Origin: Candidatus Lachnoclostridium pullistercoris
Lineage (GTDB): Bacteria > Bacillota > Clostridia > Lachnospirales > Lachnospiraceae
Direction of reading: 5' to 3'
Assembly: GCA_019119775.1 (NCBI GenBank)
Contig: DWWL01000084.1
Location: forward strand, 1 to 48,803
DNA length: 48,803 nt
The translations under genes were made by a program, and so were the position numbers. Under the pieces are notes generated by a model. That model saw only the letters and a program-made list of their open reading frames with translations. It did no database searches and was not told the DNA's origin. Of this stretch, positions 33,312 to 41,626 are shown in pieces; position 1 is the stretch's first letter, and each line of letters begins with the position of its first letter.

Positions 33312-34502
33312 TCAAATAAAGATTTTTATTTCGCTGTTTTTCATGGTCCGGATGCCCTCTGCAAAATACTTTCCGCTGCCGTTATATTCTCCCGCTATCG
33401 GATCATATTCATTGAAAAATTTTCTTCCTGCAAGTGTACAGCAGTAGCCTGCCAAAAGCGCCGCCGGAGCGTAATCCATCATGGGCTGCATCCATTCATT
33501 TCCGGGCTTCGCTGCCGGTATCCGGACTACCCGCGCCTCTTCCGGAAAATCTTTTTTATCTCCGTTGGTAATGACAAGTACCGGCCTCTTGATCGCCAGC
33601 GCCGCACGGACTGTCTCCTGAAGCCTTCCATAATCCGCGGAGCACGCGTCCGCAAAGAAGATTGTCCCGATCGTCTCCGGGGCCGCAATGTGATAGCCAA
33701 CGTGACACCAGTTTTCAGAATCATCATAATTGGCCAAAATCCCGGTGCACTCTATAAACTTTTCCATGGCAAAGAGAGCCGAATACAGTTCTTTATCATC
33801 TCCAATGAAATCAAAGCGTTCAAAATCCTTCCATGTCCGTGCAAGCTCAAACATGTCCGTGTCCATATCATCCATCACTCCGGCATACGCATGCACGTAC
33901 TCTTTCAGACTATCGGCGAGAACTTTCTCAGCCCCCGGCGGAAGTACATTTCTCACTCTTCCAAGACGGCACGCTATGGCCAGGAGTCCCACCATACTGG
34001 CAAAATAAGATCTGAGTCCAGGAAAATCATTCTGCATTTTCGGCGTATTCAGCACAAAAGACCTCTTTGCCTCTTTCGCCACGGCGCTTTCCCCATTATT
34101 GGTAAGCGCGATGGTAAACGCTCCCATTTCATTGGCCTTTCTCATGGCTTCTACAACTCTGGACGTGCTGCCCCCGGCACTGATTCCTATTACCAGAGGG
34201 CTGTTCGGTTCTCCTATTCCAATATCCCCTGCCGGCATGAACCTTGTGAAATCCATAGGTTCTACCATCTGACACTGGAATACTCCAGCCATCTTATGTA
34301 TGATCGGAGCCATCGCCCCGGCTGCAGCGATCGAATCGCCGCAGCCAGTGATATATATCTTTCTCACATCAAAGGCTTCCGCCATGGTCATGATATTTTG
34401 CTGTACCTTATCGGAAAAGCAATAATCTACCTGTTCATCCACCATGGAAGGCAGACTAAGCACCTGGCTGCCTAAAGGATTTGAATACTGTTTTTTATCC
34501 AT
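33312..34502 (-). CDS. SIS-domain protein, AgaS/deglycase-like (paralogue 4 of 4)
   Basis: 396 aa with two SIS domains. First: ITGCGDSIAAAGAMAPIIHK near residue 52 and IGISAGGSTSRVVEAMRKA near 107 (Ser of SGS replaced by Gly), then DFPGLRSYFASMVGLLA. Second: KFIECTGILANYDDSENWCHVGY. It is the first SIS gene of the operon, 20 bases after the PfkB-family kinase gene. That order (kinase then SIS) matches Amadori-product operons such as frl, where the kinase product is the SIS substrate; the parallel is inference. Confidence 0.85.
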   Translation of the reverse strand: MDKKQYSNPLGSQVLSLPSMVDEQVDYCFSDKVQQNIMTMAEAFDVRKIYITGCGDSIAAAGAMAPIIHKMAGVFQCQMVEPMDFTRFMPAGDIGIGEPNSPLVIGISAGGSTSRVVEAMRKANEMGAFTIALTNNGESAVAKEAKRSFVLNTPKMQNDFPGLRSYFASMVGLLAIACRLGRVRNVLPPGAEKVLADSLKEYVHAYAGVMDDMDTDMFELARTWKDFERFDFIGDDKELYSALFAMEKFIECTGILANYDDSENWCHVGYHIAAPETIGTIFFADACSADYGRLQETVRAALAIKRPVLVITNGDKKDFPEEARVVRIPAAKPGNEWMQPMMDYAPAALLAGYCCTLAGRKFFNEYDPIAGEYNGSGKYFAEGIRTMKNSEIKIFI

Positions 34503-34522
34503 AATGTCTCCTCACAGATCTA

Positions 34523-35467
34523 TCAATCAAATTTTGCTTTGTAATACCTGTAAAGCTCGTCCACCTGGTTAAGAGCAAATTCTCTCACAGCCTTAAAATC
34601 AGGAATGACCCCATACTGACGAATATTCTGAGCCGCCGCTACATTCGCGATGATCCCTACCTTCAGCGCATCATACCCTTCGGCGTAGCCGTAAAGAGCT
34701 GCCCCTGTGGAAGTATTGCCGCAGCCTGTGGGATCTACGATCCTGTCAGACGGTGCGGGCGGAAGGTAATAATATCTCTCGGGAGTCACCATATACGCTC
34801 CTCTCGCTCCTACACGGAAAAGCGTCATATCCACAGGAAACTTCTGCAGTTCTTTTATACAGTCTTCTTCTGATTCCACCTCAAACAAGTGTCTGGCTTC
34901 CTGGATATTTATGGAAAATATGTCTACATTCTCCATAGCGTTTTCGACTTCCGGCATAAACTCCTTGTATGAGCTCGGTCCTTCGATCTCCCACATAAGT
35001 TTAAAGCCGTCTCTTTCTTTAATCTCTTTCATTTTCCGCCAGAACACACGGTCCACGTTCTGAGCCACATAGACGCCTTTGACTCCTCCGCCTTTCGTCC
35101 ACACCTCTATTTCTTCCGGGGATGTTTTCATATATCCGAAATCCTGGATCCAGTCGCTCCTGAACCGTTTTACCGTAGGGTCAGAGCTATAGGTGCCGTC
35201 CTCGTTATATACAAGGTAAGAATGGTTGCAGTGCTCTACTTTTACCTTAAGACCTTTTCTGCAGATCTCATTTTTTTCCATCCAGGGGATAAAAAGCGGC
35301 TCGTAATCCTCCCCCACATTTGAGCACTGCATAACACTGTCCGTATACAGCCGCACTCCCGAATAGGCAAATGTGGCAGGGCCGCCTATATGCTCATGAG
35401 ATGAAGTGTTTTCCCCGGGAAAACGGACGGTATCGAGCATCACGTTTCCCCCTATTACATAATCCAT
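34523..35467 (-). CDS. PfkB-family sugar/nucleoside kinase with altered catalytic motif
   Basis: 314 aa, ribokinase fold. The N-terminal substrate block is HIGGPATFAYSGVRLYTDS. The C-terminal signature, normally DTTGAGD, reads VDPTGCGNTSTGAALYGY, so the catalytic Asp is Asn at about residue 251. The motif otherwise keeps its glycines, and the same DPTGxGN form occurs, as far as I recall, in MAK32-like members, so activity is not excluded. It lies between the ABC importer genes and four SIS genes and would phosphorylate the imported compound. Confidence 0.85.
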   Translation of the reverse strand: MDYVIGGNVMLDTVRFPGENTSSHEHIGGPATFAYSGVRLYTDSVMQCSNVGEDYEPLFIPWMEKNEICRKGLKVKVEHCNHSYLVYNEDGTYSSDPTVKRFRSDWIQDFGYMKTSPEEIEVWTKGGGVKGVYVAQNVDRVFWRKMKEIKERDGFKLMWEIEGPSSYKEFMPEVENAMENVDIFSINIQEARHLFEVESEEDCIKELQKFPVDMTLFRVGARGAYMVTPERYYYLPPAPSDRIVDPTGCGNTSTGAALYGYAEGYDALKVGIIANVAAAQNIRQYGVIPDFKAVREFALNQVDELYRYYKAKFD

Positions 35468-35485
35468 AACTAAGCCTCCGGTATT

Positions 35486-36439
35486 TTATACATTCTGATG
35501 TGCTTTCAGGGCCGCTGCTTTTCTCTTTCTCATATCATTCTCATTATTTTTCATACGAATATAAGAGAGGATAAAGAGCAGCACCGTGGTGATAATGTAC
35601 GGCATTGCCGACAAAAACTGAGCATCTGTGATATAAAGCTTTGAATAGTTCGTCACAGCTTCCGCAACGCCGAACACTACTGCCAGAAGTGCTGATCCCA
35701 CAGGAGATGCTCCTGCGATGGTCGCCGCTGCCATGCCGATAAATCCTTTTCCGCCTGTCATGTCTCTGATGAACATGTTCTGATATCCCATGGAAAGGAA
35801 CATGCCGCCCAGACTCGCTATCGCGCTGGCCATCACAAAGGCAATGGTATAAATCTTGCTGGGATTGATTCCCACCGACTCCGCAGCCTGGGGATTCTGT
35901 CCCACAGCGCGGATCCTCAGTCCCAGTTTTGTGCGGAAAATAATGAACCAGACCACAAAGATCATGATCACCGCCAGGTAGGTAAAACCATTATGCCCCG
36001 ACAGGATGCTCCCTATTATGGGAATATCCTTTATAATCGGGATCTGAATATTCGGCATCTGAAGAGACGCAAAATATCCGGCCGTATTTGCTTTATTTCC
36101 CGTTGTCACATACATAATGTAGATAGTCGCTCCGCTCATAGCCGTGTTCAGCGCTATGGACATGAGGTACAGGTCTACTTTCATCACGAAAGCGGCAAAG
36201 CAGAGAAACAGGGTGATAAGGATTGAGCTCATCATACCGGCCAGAATGCCGATCAGCAGATTCTGCGAGATTGCTGAGAAAATAACTCCGGTAACAGCTG
36301 AAATCAGCATCATGGACTCAGCAGCCATATTGGTCAGGCCGCCCTGCAGTGCTATGGTAGAACAGAGAGCCACGTACATTATGGGAGTCGCGATTCTCAC
36401 CGCCGAGAACAGGAAAGTCTCAATATATTCCAGACTCAT
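35486..36439 (-). CDS. BMP-type ABC transporter permease, second subunit
   Basis: 317 aa, about eight helices, branched-chain-permease-like fold (BPD_transp_2). ALQGGLTNMAAESMMLISA near residue 28 and GLRIRAVGQNPQAAESVGI near 190 are typical of the NupQ/RnsD-like subunit of nucleoside importers. The ATG overlaps the stop of the other permease by 4 bases. With the ATPase and lipoprotein upstream it forms a complete importer. Confidence 0.92.
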   Translation of the reverse strand: MSLEYIETFLFSAVRIATPIMYVALCSTIALQGGLTNMAAESMMLISAVTGVIFSAISQNLLIGILAGMMSSILITLFLCFAAFVMKVDLYLMSIALNTAMSGATIYIMYVTTGNKANTAGYFASLQMPNIQIPIIKDIPIIGSILSGHNGFTYLAVIMIFVVWFIIFRTKLGLRIRAVGQNPQAAESVGINPSKIYTIAFVMASAIASLGGMFLSMGYQNMFIRDMTGGKGFIGMAAATIAGASPVGSALLAVVFGVAEAVTNYSKLYITDAQFLSAMPYIITTVLLFILSYIRMKNNENDMRKRKAAALKAHQNV

Positions 36440-37536
36440 ACCACCGCTCCTCCTTTCTCCTTATTTTCTTCCATGGATATTTTGTAGATTGCTTTTTCCT
36501 TCGACTTCTTCAGGAAGCTCTGAGCTGCAACAAAGAAGATCAGTACTGCCTGCATCATGTTTACAAACTCGATCGGGATGTTGGTCGAAAGATTCAGCAC
36601 TACTGCGGAAGTTCTGATATATGCCAGCACAAACGCAGAAAGCGGAATAAATATAGGTTTCTTTCTCGCTATAACGGCAACGACAAGGGCGTCCATTCCG
36701 ATATTGGTCAAAACGCTGTACTGATATCTGGTGTACATTCCAAAAGCATCCACACAAGCTGCCGCTCCGGCATAGATACCGCCAATGAGCTGGGCAATCA
36801 GAACGATTTTCGTCGTGTTCAGCCCTGAATACCTCGCAAACATTCCATTGGAGCCGCAGATCCTTATCTTCACGCCAATCCTCATGCGGTTAAACATCAG
36901 GCATGCCACGACCCATCCAATAATGCTGACAAAAATACCCGCATGGAGGTTCGTGCCTTCCAAAATCTGGAAAAAGCTGGCATTGTCCGGATACATGGGG
37001 CTGCACAGGAAGGCCTGCGACCGGTCTGCAAAGAAAATCTTCAGGAACCATAGGGAAAGGTAGAGAAGCATATAATTCATGATAATGGAAGTTACCATCT
37101 CGGAAATTTTCAGTTTCTCTCTTCCTACTGCCGGCACCATAGCAAGACCGCCGCCCACTGCACAGCATATGATCAGCAGCAGTCCTACTCCCGCGATCCA
37201 CGGCAGGTTGTTGAATATGGATGTATTGAAAAGTGCAATGCAGGCTACCGCAGGGGCAAAGTTTACGATGCCTTCTCCTATAAGGTTGAATCGTCCGCAA
37301 CCATAAATAAAGCACATTCCGCAGCCGCCCAGCACATAAGGAATGAATTTTCCCATGAGCTGTCCAAAACGTCTCGATGTCGTAAACGGCCCTAAAACAA
37401 AGTTTGTAATTACTTCCTGAGGAGTTACATCAGAGGTCAGGATAATGATCACAAGTGTTAAAATATACGCGAGCACAAGTCCCAAAACCACCCGGAGAAG
37501 CTCAAATAACGCTTCTACTCTCTGTACCTTTTTCAA
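36436..37536 (-). CDS. BMP-type ABC transporter permease, first subunit
   Basis: 366 aa, nine or ten helices. LGGCGMCFIYGCGRFNLIGEG near residue 70 and GVKIRICGSNGMFARYSGL near 230 match the NupP/RnsC-like subunit. It overlaps its neighbours by 4 bases on both sides, so the three genes are translationally coupled. The likely substrates are nucleosides or nucleoside-like sugar conjugates, judged from the family. Confidence 0.92.
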   Translation of the reverse strand: MKKVQRVEALFELLRVVLGLVLAYILTLVIIILTSDVTPQEVITNFVLGPFTTSRRFGQLMGKFIPYVLGGCGMCFIYGCGRFNLIGEGIVNFAPAVACIALFNTSIFNNLPWIAGVGLLLIICCAVGGGLAMVPAVGREKLKISEMVTSIIMNYMLLYLSLWFLKIFFADRSQAFLCSPMYPDNASFFQILEGTNLHAGIFVSIIGWVVACLMFNRMRIGVKIRICGSNGMFARYSGLNTTKIVLIAQLIGGIYAGAAACVDAFGMYTRYQYSVLTNIGMDALVVAVIARKKPIFIPLSAFVLAYIRTSAVVLNLSTNIPIEFVNMMQAVLIFFVAAQSFLKKSKEKAIYKISMEENKEKGGAVV

Positions 37537-39083
37537 TACAGCTCCCCCCTTTCCTCTTCACTCATTTTTCTGATGCCAAGCATATACTCACCCATCAGCT
37601 CATCATTCACCATCTTCATGTCCGTAAACTGAGCGGCAACTTTGCCGTCTCTCATAATCAACAGTCTGTCTGAAAGGTTCATGACCTCGTTTAAGTCCGA
37701 GGAGATCAGAAGCACTGCAAATCCCTTTTCTCTGGTATACTTCTGCAAAAGTCTGTGTATCAGAGAAGCCGTACCTACATCAATTCCTCTGGTCGGCTGA
37801 TTTGCGATAATGATATTCGCTCCGCTCGTAAACTCTCTGGCCACGATCACCTTCTGTATATTTCCTCCCGAGAGCATTCTCACCGGGCTCTTTTCAGAAT
37901 CACAGGCAATCTCAAATTCCTCAATGCAGTCCTTCACATACTGATCCAGCACTTTCTGATTGATAAACACGCCCTTTGTAAACTTTGGGCTGTCCAGATA
38001 AATAGAAGAAAGATTGTCATATATGGACATATCCTGCGCGCATCCATAGGTCATCCGGTCTTCTGAGATATGCGCAAGGCCGAGCTTTCTGATCTGCGCT
38101 ATATTTAAACCGGTGGTTTCTGTACCGTTAATGCTCACCGTTCCTTTGGTGGCTGTCAGCAGACCGGTAATAATCTCAGATATTTCGTTCTGTCCATTTC
38201 CCTCAACGCCCGCGATCCCCACAATCTCACCGGCTCTGACGCCGAAGGATACGTCGTCCACCAGCGTTTTTCCTATATCGTCAACGTAAGTGATATTGCG
38301 TATTTTGAGAACAGTATCCCCCACATTGCTCTCATCTTTTTCTATCGTATTTACAATATCTCTTCCAACGATAAGTCTGGACAGAGAAAGCTCATTCATC
38401 TCTTCCTTTTTTACAAAGCCGGTCACTCTTCCATGTCTCAGCACAGTGGCGGAATCACAGAGCTCCATAACTTCGTCCAATTTATGAGATATGAAAATAA
38501 TACCGTATCCGTTTTCCTTCAGAGACTTCAGCTGAACAAAAAGCTCTCTTACTTCCTGAGGAGTCAGCACAGCCGTAGGTTCATCCAGAATCAGGACCTT
38601 CGCTCCTCTGATCAGAGCTTTGAGAAGTTCCACCTTCTGTTTTAAGCCTACGCTGATATCTCTCACCAGCGCGTTCGGGTCTACTTTCAGCTGGAATTTT
38701 TCAGACGCCTCCTCTGTCATGCGGATGGCCGTCTTTTTGTCAAAAATCTGCCCCGGTCCTGGTTCAATTCCGAGAACTACATTTTCCGCTACGCTCAAAT
38801 TCGGCACCAGCATGAAATGCTGATGTACCATACCGACTCCCTTTGCGATCGCATCCAGCGGATTTTCTATATGCGCTTCTTCTCCATTCAGATAGATCTT
38901 TCCCTGCTGACAGTTCTCAAGCCCGAAAAGTATCTTCATAAGGGTCGTTTTGCCCGCGCCATTTTCTCCGATCAGCGCGTGTATCTCCCCTTCATTTACT
39001 GTAAAAGTTATGTCCTTGTTGGCCATAAAACCATTACCGTAAATCTTTGTTATCCCTTCCATTTTTAAAAGTTCTTTTGCCAT
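37533..39083 (-). CDS. BMP-type ABC transporter ATPase with two ABC domains
   Basis: 516 aa. Domain 1: GENGAGKTTLMKILFG (Walker A), SVGLKQKVELLKALI (signature), VLILDEPTAVLTPQE (Walker B). Domain 2: IVGIAGVEGNGQNEISEI has a degenerate Walker A without the Lys, LSGGNIQKVIVAREFTSG is the signature, and IIIANQPTRGIDVG holds Walker B with Asn-Gln in place of Asp-Glu. Such asymmetry is normal in RbsA/NupO-like ATPases. It powers the permease pair downstream. Confidence 0.94.
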   Translation of the reverse strand: MAKELLKMEGITKIYGNGFMANKDITFTVNEGEIHALIGENGAGKTTLMKILFGLENCQQGKIYLNGEEAHIENPLDAIAKGVGMVHQHFMLVPNLSVAENVVLGIEPGPGQIFDKKTAIRMTEEASEKFQLKVDPNALVRDISVGLKQKVELLKALIRGAKVLILDEPTAVLTPQEVRELFVQLKSLKENGYGIIFISHKLDEVMELCDSATVLRHGRVTGFVKKEEMNELSLSRLIVGRDIVNTIEKDESNVGDTVLKIRNITYVDDIGKTLVDDVSFGVRAGEIVGIAGVEGNGQNEISEIITGLLTATKGTVSINGTETTGLNIAQIRKLGLAHISEDRMTYGCAQDMSIYDNLSSIYLDSPKFTKGVFINQKVLDQYVKDCIEEFEIACDSEKSPVRMLSGGNIQKVIVAREFTSGANIIIANQPTRGIDVGTASLIHRLLQKYTREKGFAVLLISSDLNEVMNLSDRLLIMRDGKVAAQFTDMKMVNDELMGEYMLGIRKMSEEERGELY

Positions 39084-39100
39084 TGCACCACCCGTTTTTA

Positions 39101-39131
39101 AAGGGCTGCTGCCAACCCCGCAGCAGCCCTT
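39101..39131 (-). promoter_or_regulatory. Intercistronic hairpin between lipoprotein and ATPase genes
   Basis: AAGGGCTGCTGC pairs with GCAGCAGCCCTT around a seven-base loop. It follows the solute-binding lipoprotein gene by about 25 bases. TTTAAAAA follows, too weak a U-run for full termination. The position is typical of an element that protects the lipoprotein mRNA or gives partial termination, so that the binding protein exceeds the membrane subunits. Confidence 0.6.
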
Positions 39132-39157
39132 ATATAAGTCCTTATATAATCACTGAA

Positions 39158-40357
39158 TTACTGTAACTGTAAACGATAGTCCGGATCATCCCTGAACTGC
39201 GCAAATGTATCATAATCAGGAAGATCATAATAGCTGGGAACAATGATGTCGCCATCGGTGATTTTCTGCTCGATTTCCGTAATGGTATTCTGTACATCCT
39301 CCGGTGTATGAGCATAATAATTCTCGTTATATGCAAGTCCTGTACCGCCGTCAGCAACGCCGAATCTGTGGTTGCCCATCTCCATGTCTCCGCTCACAAT
39401 TCCGTCAAATGCCAGCACACAGCACTGTGTGATCCTCTTCTCCATAGAGGTTACAAGGTTCTCATAGCCTGCCACTTCATTCTCTGCATTTGCAAAGGTT
39501 GTATACTGGTCATAGTCTACGCCGATCAGGTACTGTCCATTGTCAATTCCGCCGTGCTCTGAGCAGGCATTCAGTGCGCCTACGCAGTAGCTGCCGCCGA
39601 TGTTGTAAACCACATCACAGCCGTTGTTGTAAAGTACATTTACCGTCTCATAAGCACCCTGGACTGTCTGATCAGAATAGTAAGCGATATTGTACTCAAC
39701 CTCTTCTCCGTCTTCTGCCATGTTGTCGTTATAATACTTAACACCGGCAAGCCATCCTGTTACGAAATCGTTCAGGATCGGTGAATCCTGGTTGGCCGCT
39801 GCACCGATCTTATGATTTTCAGACATCAGGCACTGATAAACTGCAGTGAGGAACGATCCCTCATCCTGTCTGAAGCTTACGCCGAACACGTTCGGATAGT
39901 CGCTCAGATCCAGCGTGGGCGCCGTATCATAAAGGATGAATTTCATATCCGGGAATCTGTCTACGTTTGCCAGCAGATCATCCTGGATATACCAGCTGGA
40001 GCTGATAACGTAATCATATCCGCCTGTTTCAATGGCATCCAGAAGAGTTGTGGTTCTCGTAGAAGCATCCATTCCGCCTTCTACCAGAGTCATATCAATG
40101 TCGTACTTCTCCGCGATCTCCTGCGCTGCATAATATCCAAGATCGTTCGTTCCGTAGTCGCCTATGTTCTGGAACGCAAAGAACAGCAGTTTTTTCCCTT
40201 CCGGGGAGTTATCTCCGCTTCCGGAATCTTCCGCTCCTGCTTCTGTGCCGGCTCCGGCAGCATCTGCCGCTGTCGTCTCTTCCGCTGAACCCCCACAGCC
40301 TGCAAGCGTTGCGGCAAGCATGGCAGCCACCAATAATCCTGCAAAACGTTTTTTCAT
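39158..40357 (-). CDS. BMP-family substrate-binding lipoprotein
   Basis: 399 aa. The signal peptide MKKRFAGLLVAAMLAATLAGC ends in a lipobox with Cys at 21; a Gly/Glu/Ala-rich linker follows. The periplasmic-binding-type body has YAAQEIAEKYDIDMTLVEGG, GGYDYVISSSWYIQD and VVYNIGGSYCVGALNA, as in PnrA/BmpA nucleoside binders. I chose the ATG with AAAGGAGG nine bases upstream; a longer in-frame start would put 34 residues before the signal peptide. It delivers substrate to the ABC permease. Confidence 0.92.
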   Translation of the reverse strand: MKKRFAGLLVAAMLAATLAGCGGSAEETTAADAAGAGTEAGAEDSGSGDNSPEGKKLLFFAFQNIGDYGTNDLGYYAAQEIAEKYDIDMTLVEGGMDASTRTTTLLDAIETGGYDYVISSSWYIQDDLLANVDRFPDMKFILYDTAPTLDLSDYPNVFGVSFRQDEGSFLTAVYQCLMSENHKIGAAANQDSPILNDFVTGWLAGVKYYNDNMAEDGEEVEYNIAYYSDQTVQGAYETVNVLYNNGCDVVYNIGGSYCVGALNACSEHGGIDNGQYLIGVDYDQYTTFANAENEVAGYENLVTSMEKRITQCCVLAFDGIVSGDMEMGNHRFGVADGGTGLAYNENYYAHTPEDVQNTITEIEQKITDGDIIVPSYYDLPDYDTFAQFRDDPDYRLQLQ

Positions 40358-40481
40358 ATCTTTTTTCCTCCTTTTAAATATTTGTAAATTTCCCCACTTC
40401 CGGACTTTGCGCAGTATGTATATATCCGGCTGTGGAATTTTTTCTGCTTCTTTCCCCATCTTAAGTTTCAGATACCACTGT

Positions 40482-41291
40482 TTAACCCGAAATACTTCTT
40501 ACTTCCTTCATGTATGCGGCAACTATAGCTTCGTCTATGCCGCCTCCCCAGTTATTTCCCTCAAAGCATCTTCCCACAAGAGCTCCATCTGCATTTTTCA
40601 ATCTTGAGGCTGCGCTTTTTACATCAGTTCCGCCGCCAAGGATAATGGGAAGATCCGGATACGCTGCCCTTATGTCCTGTTCCATACGGTTGTTCAGCTC
40701 TTCATCCTTGCTCATGATCTCCACCGCGTCAGCTCTCACCATCACAGCTGAGCTTACACGGCTGAGCAGGGCCTCTTTGTCATAACCGCCATGAAAATGA
40801 TATCCTGCTATCTCCGCCAGCAGTTCCACATCTTCAGCGCCTATCTTTCTTCTGTATTCCAGGACCTTTAAAGGATCCGCATTGATCACGCCTCCAAAAG
40901 GAGAGGACGTCTGTCCTACCAGCGCCGTACATCTCGTATAGTCAGCCTTCACCGATTTCGCCACTGCAATAGACGGCGTGATGCAGTTCCACATGAGCTG
41001 AACTCCGATTTTAAAATCTGCCCCCACATGTTTTTTCACTTCATTGGCAATAACTGCGAGACATGTTGCTCTGACGTAATCACTGTCGTCTCCTGTCGGA
41101 TATACTTTATCCACCGTCTGGATCAGACAGCCGGACGCTCCTCCATTTTCCAGTGCTTTGGCATCCTTCACCGCTTTTTCTATGGATGCCTCATAATCAC
41201 CCTCGCTGTAAAAAGGCGTTCCCGGCATAGGTTTCAGATGAATAAGCCCAAATATCAGTTTCTGATTGTTCTGACGTGCTTCTCTAAACAT
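40482..41291 (-). CDS. BtpA/SgcQ-family protein
   Basis: The 269-aa protein is a likely TIM barrel: IFGLIHLKPMPGTPFYSEGD at the N-terminus, ALENGGASGCLIQTVDKVY, GVQLMWNCITPSIAVAKSV and ILGGGTDVKSAASRLKNADG near the C-terminus, the last resembling a phosphate-binding end of the barrel. SgcQ occurs in an E. coli sugar operon; BtpA was first named for photosystem I biogenesis, but the biochemical role is unsettled. Here it is the first gene of the catabolic operon, next to the binding protein. It may act on a phosphorylated nucleoside or sugar intermediate. Confidence 0.88.
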   Translation of the reverse strand: MFREARQNNQKLIFGLIHLKPMPGTPFYSEGDYEASIEKAVKDAKALENGGASGCLIQTVDKVYPTGDDSDYVRATCLAVIANEVKKHVGADFKIGVQLMWNCITPSIAVAKSVKADYTRCTALVGQTSSPFGGVINADPLKVLEYRRKIGAEDVELLAEIAGYHFHGGYDKEALLSRVSSAVMVRADAVEIMSKDEELNNRMEQDIRAAYPDLPIILGGGTDVKSAASRLKNADGALVGRCFEGNNWGGGIDEAIVAAYMKEVRSISG

Positions 41292-41315
41292 TTCCGTACT
41301 CTCCTCATTTCTTTT

Positions 41316-41353
41316 TTATGTTTATAATGTTTATTTTACGCACATTATGTTTG
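41316..41353 (+). repeat. Three direct TWATGTTTR motifs in the catabolic operon leader
   Basis: TTATGTTTA (41316), TAATGTTTA (41325) and TTATGTTTG (41345) lie in the untranslated leader. Related half-sites flank the TTCGATATCGAA palindrome farther upstream. They resemble half-operators of a GlpR-like regulator. Confidence 0.4.
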
Positions 41354-41400
41354 TTTTTATTTTTCTTTTTGCGTTTCATATTGTGCTTTTTCTATAATTT

Positions 41401-41430
41401 TATATATCACATTTCACACATTATCGTCAA
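41401..41430 (-). promoter_or_regulatory. Promoter of the catabolic operon
   Basis: Minus strand: TTGACG (41430-41425), 18 bases, TATATA (41406-41401), in a very AT-rich leader about 110 bases before the BtpA/SgcQ-like gene. Confidence 0.55.
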
Positions 41431-41474
41431 TAATATTCATATTAATTCATTATCTGATAATTTTTGTACGCTTT

Positions 41475-41494
41475 TATGTTCGATATCGAATGTT
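41475..41494. promoter_or_regulatory. Putative DeoR/GlpR-type operator
   Basis: The 12-base perfect palindrome TTCGATATCGAA (41479-41490), in the context ATGTTCGATATCGAATG, closely resembles the GlpR consensus half-sites (ATGTTCG). It lies between the divergent promoters, just before the -35 of the DeoR-family gene. Confidence 0.65.
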
Positions 41495-41499
41495 TGTTA

Positions 41500-41528
41500 T
41501 TTACTATATATTTCTTTCATGTTATACT
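41500..41528 (+). promoter_or_regulatory. Putative promoter of the DeoR-family gene
   Basis: TTTACT, 17 bases, TATACT, with the palindromic operator immediately upstream. The leader to the start codon is about 90 bases. Confidence 0.5.
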
Positions 41529-41626
41529 AAACTTAGACTTCGAAATCCCACTAAAAACATAAAAACGTTTTTCAGTTTACAGCTTGATCGATCGGGGAAA
41601 ATTTATAGTTCACAGGGAGGACTGTT

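Noticed and set aside
37533..39083. Degenerate second Walker A of the ABC ATPase considered as damage
   Set aside because: Loss of the Walker A Lys in the second ABC domain is the normal state in RbsA/NupO-like two-domain ATPases.
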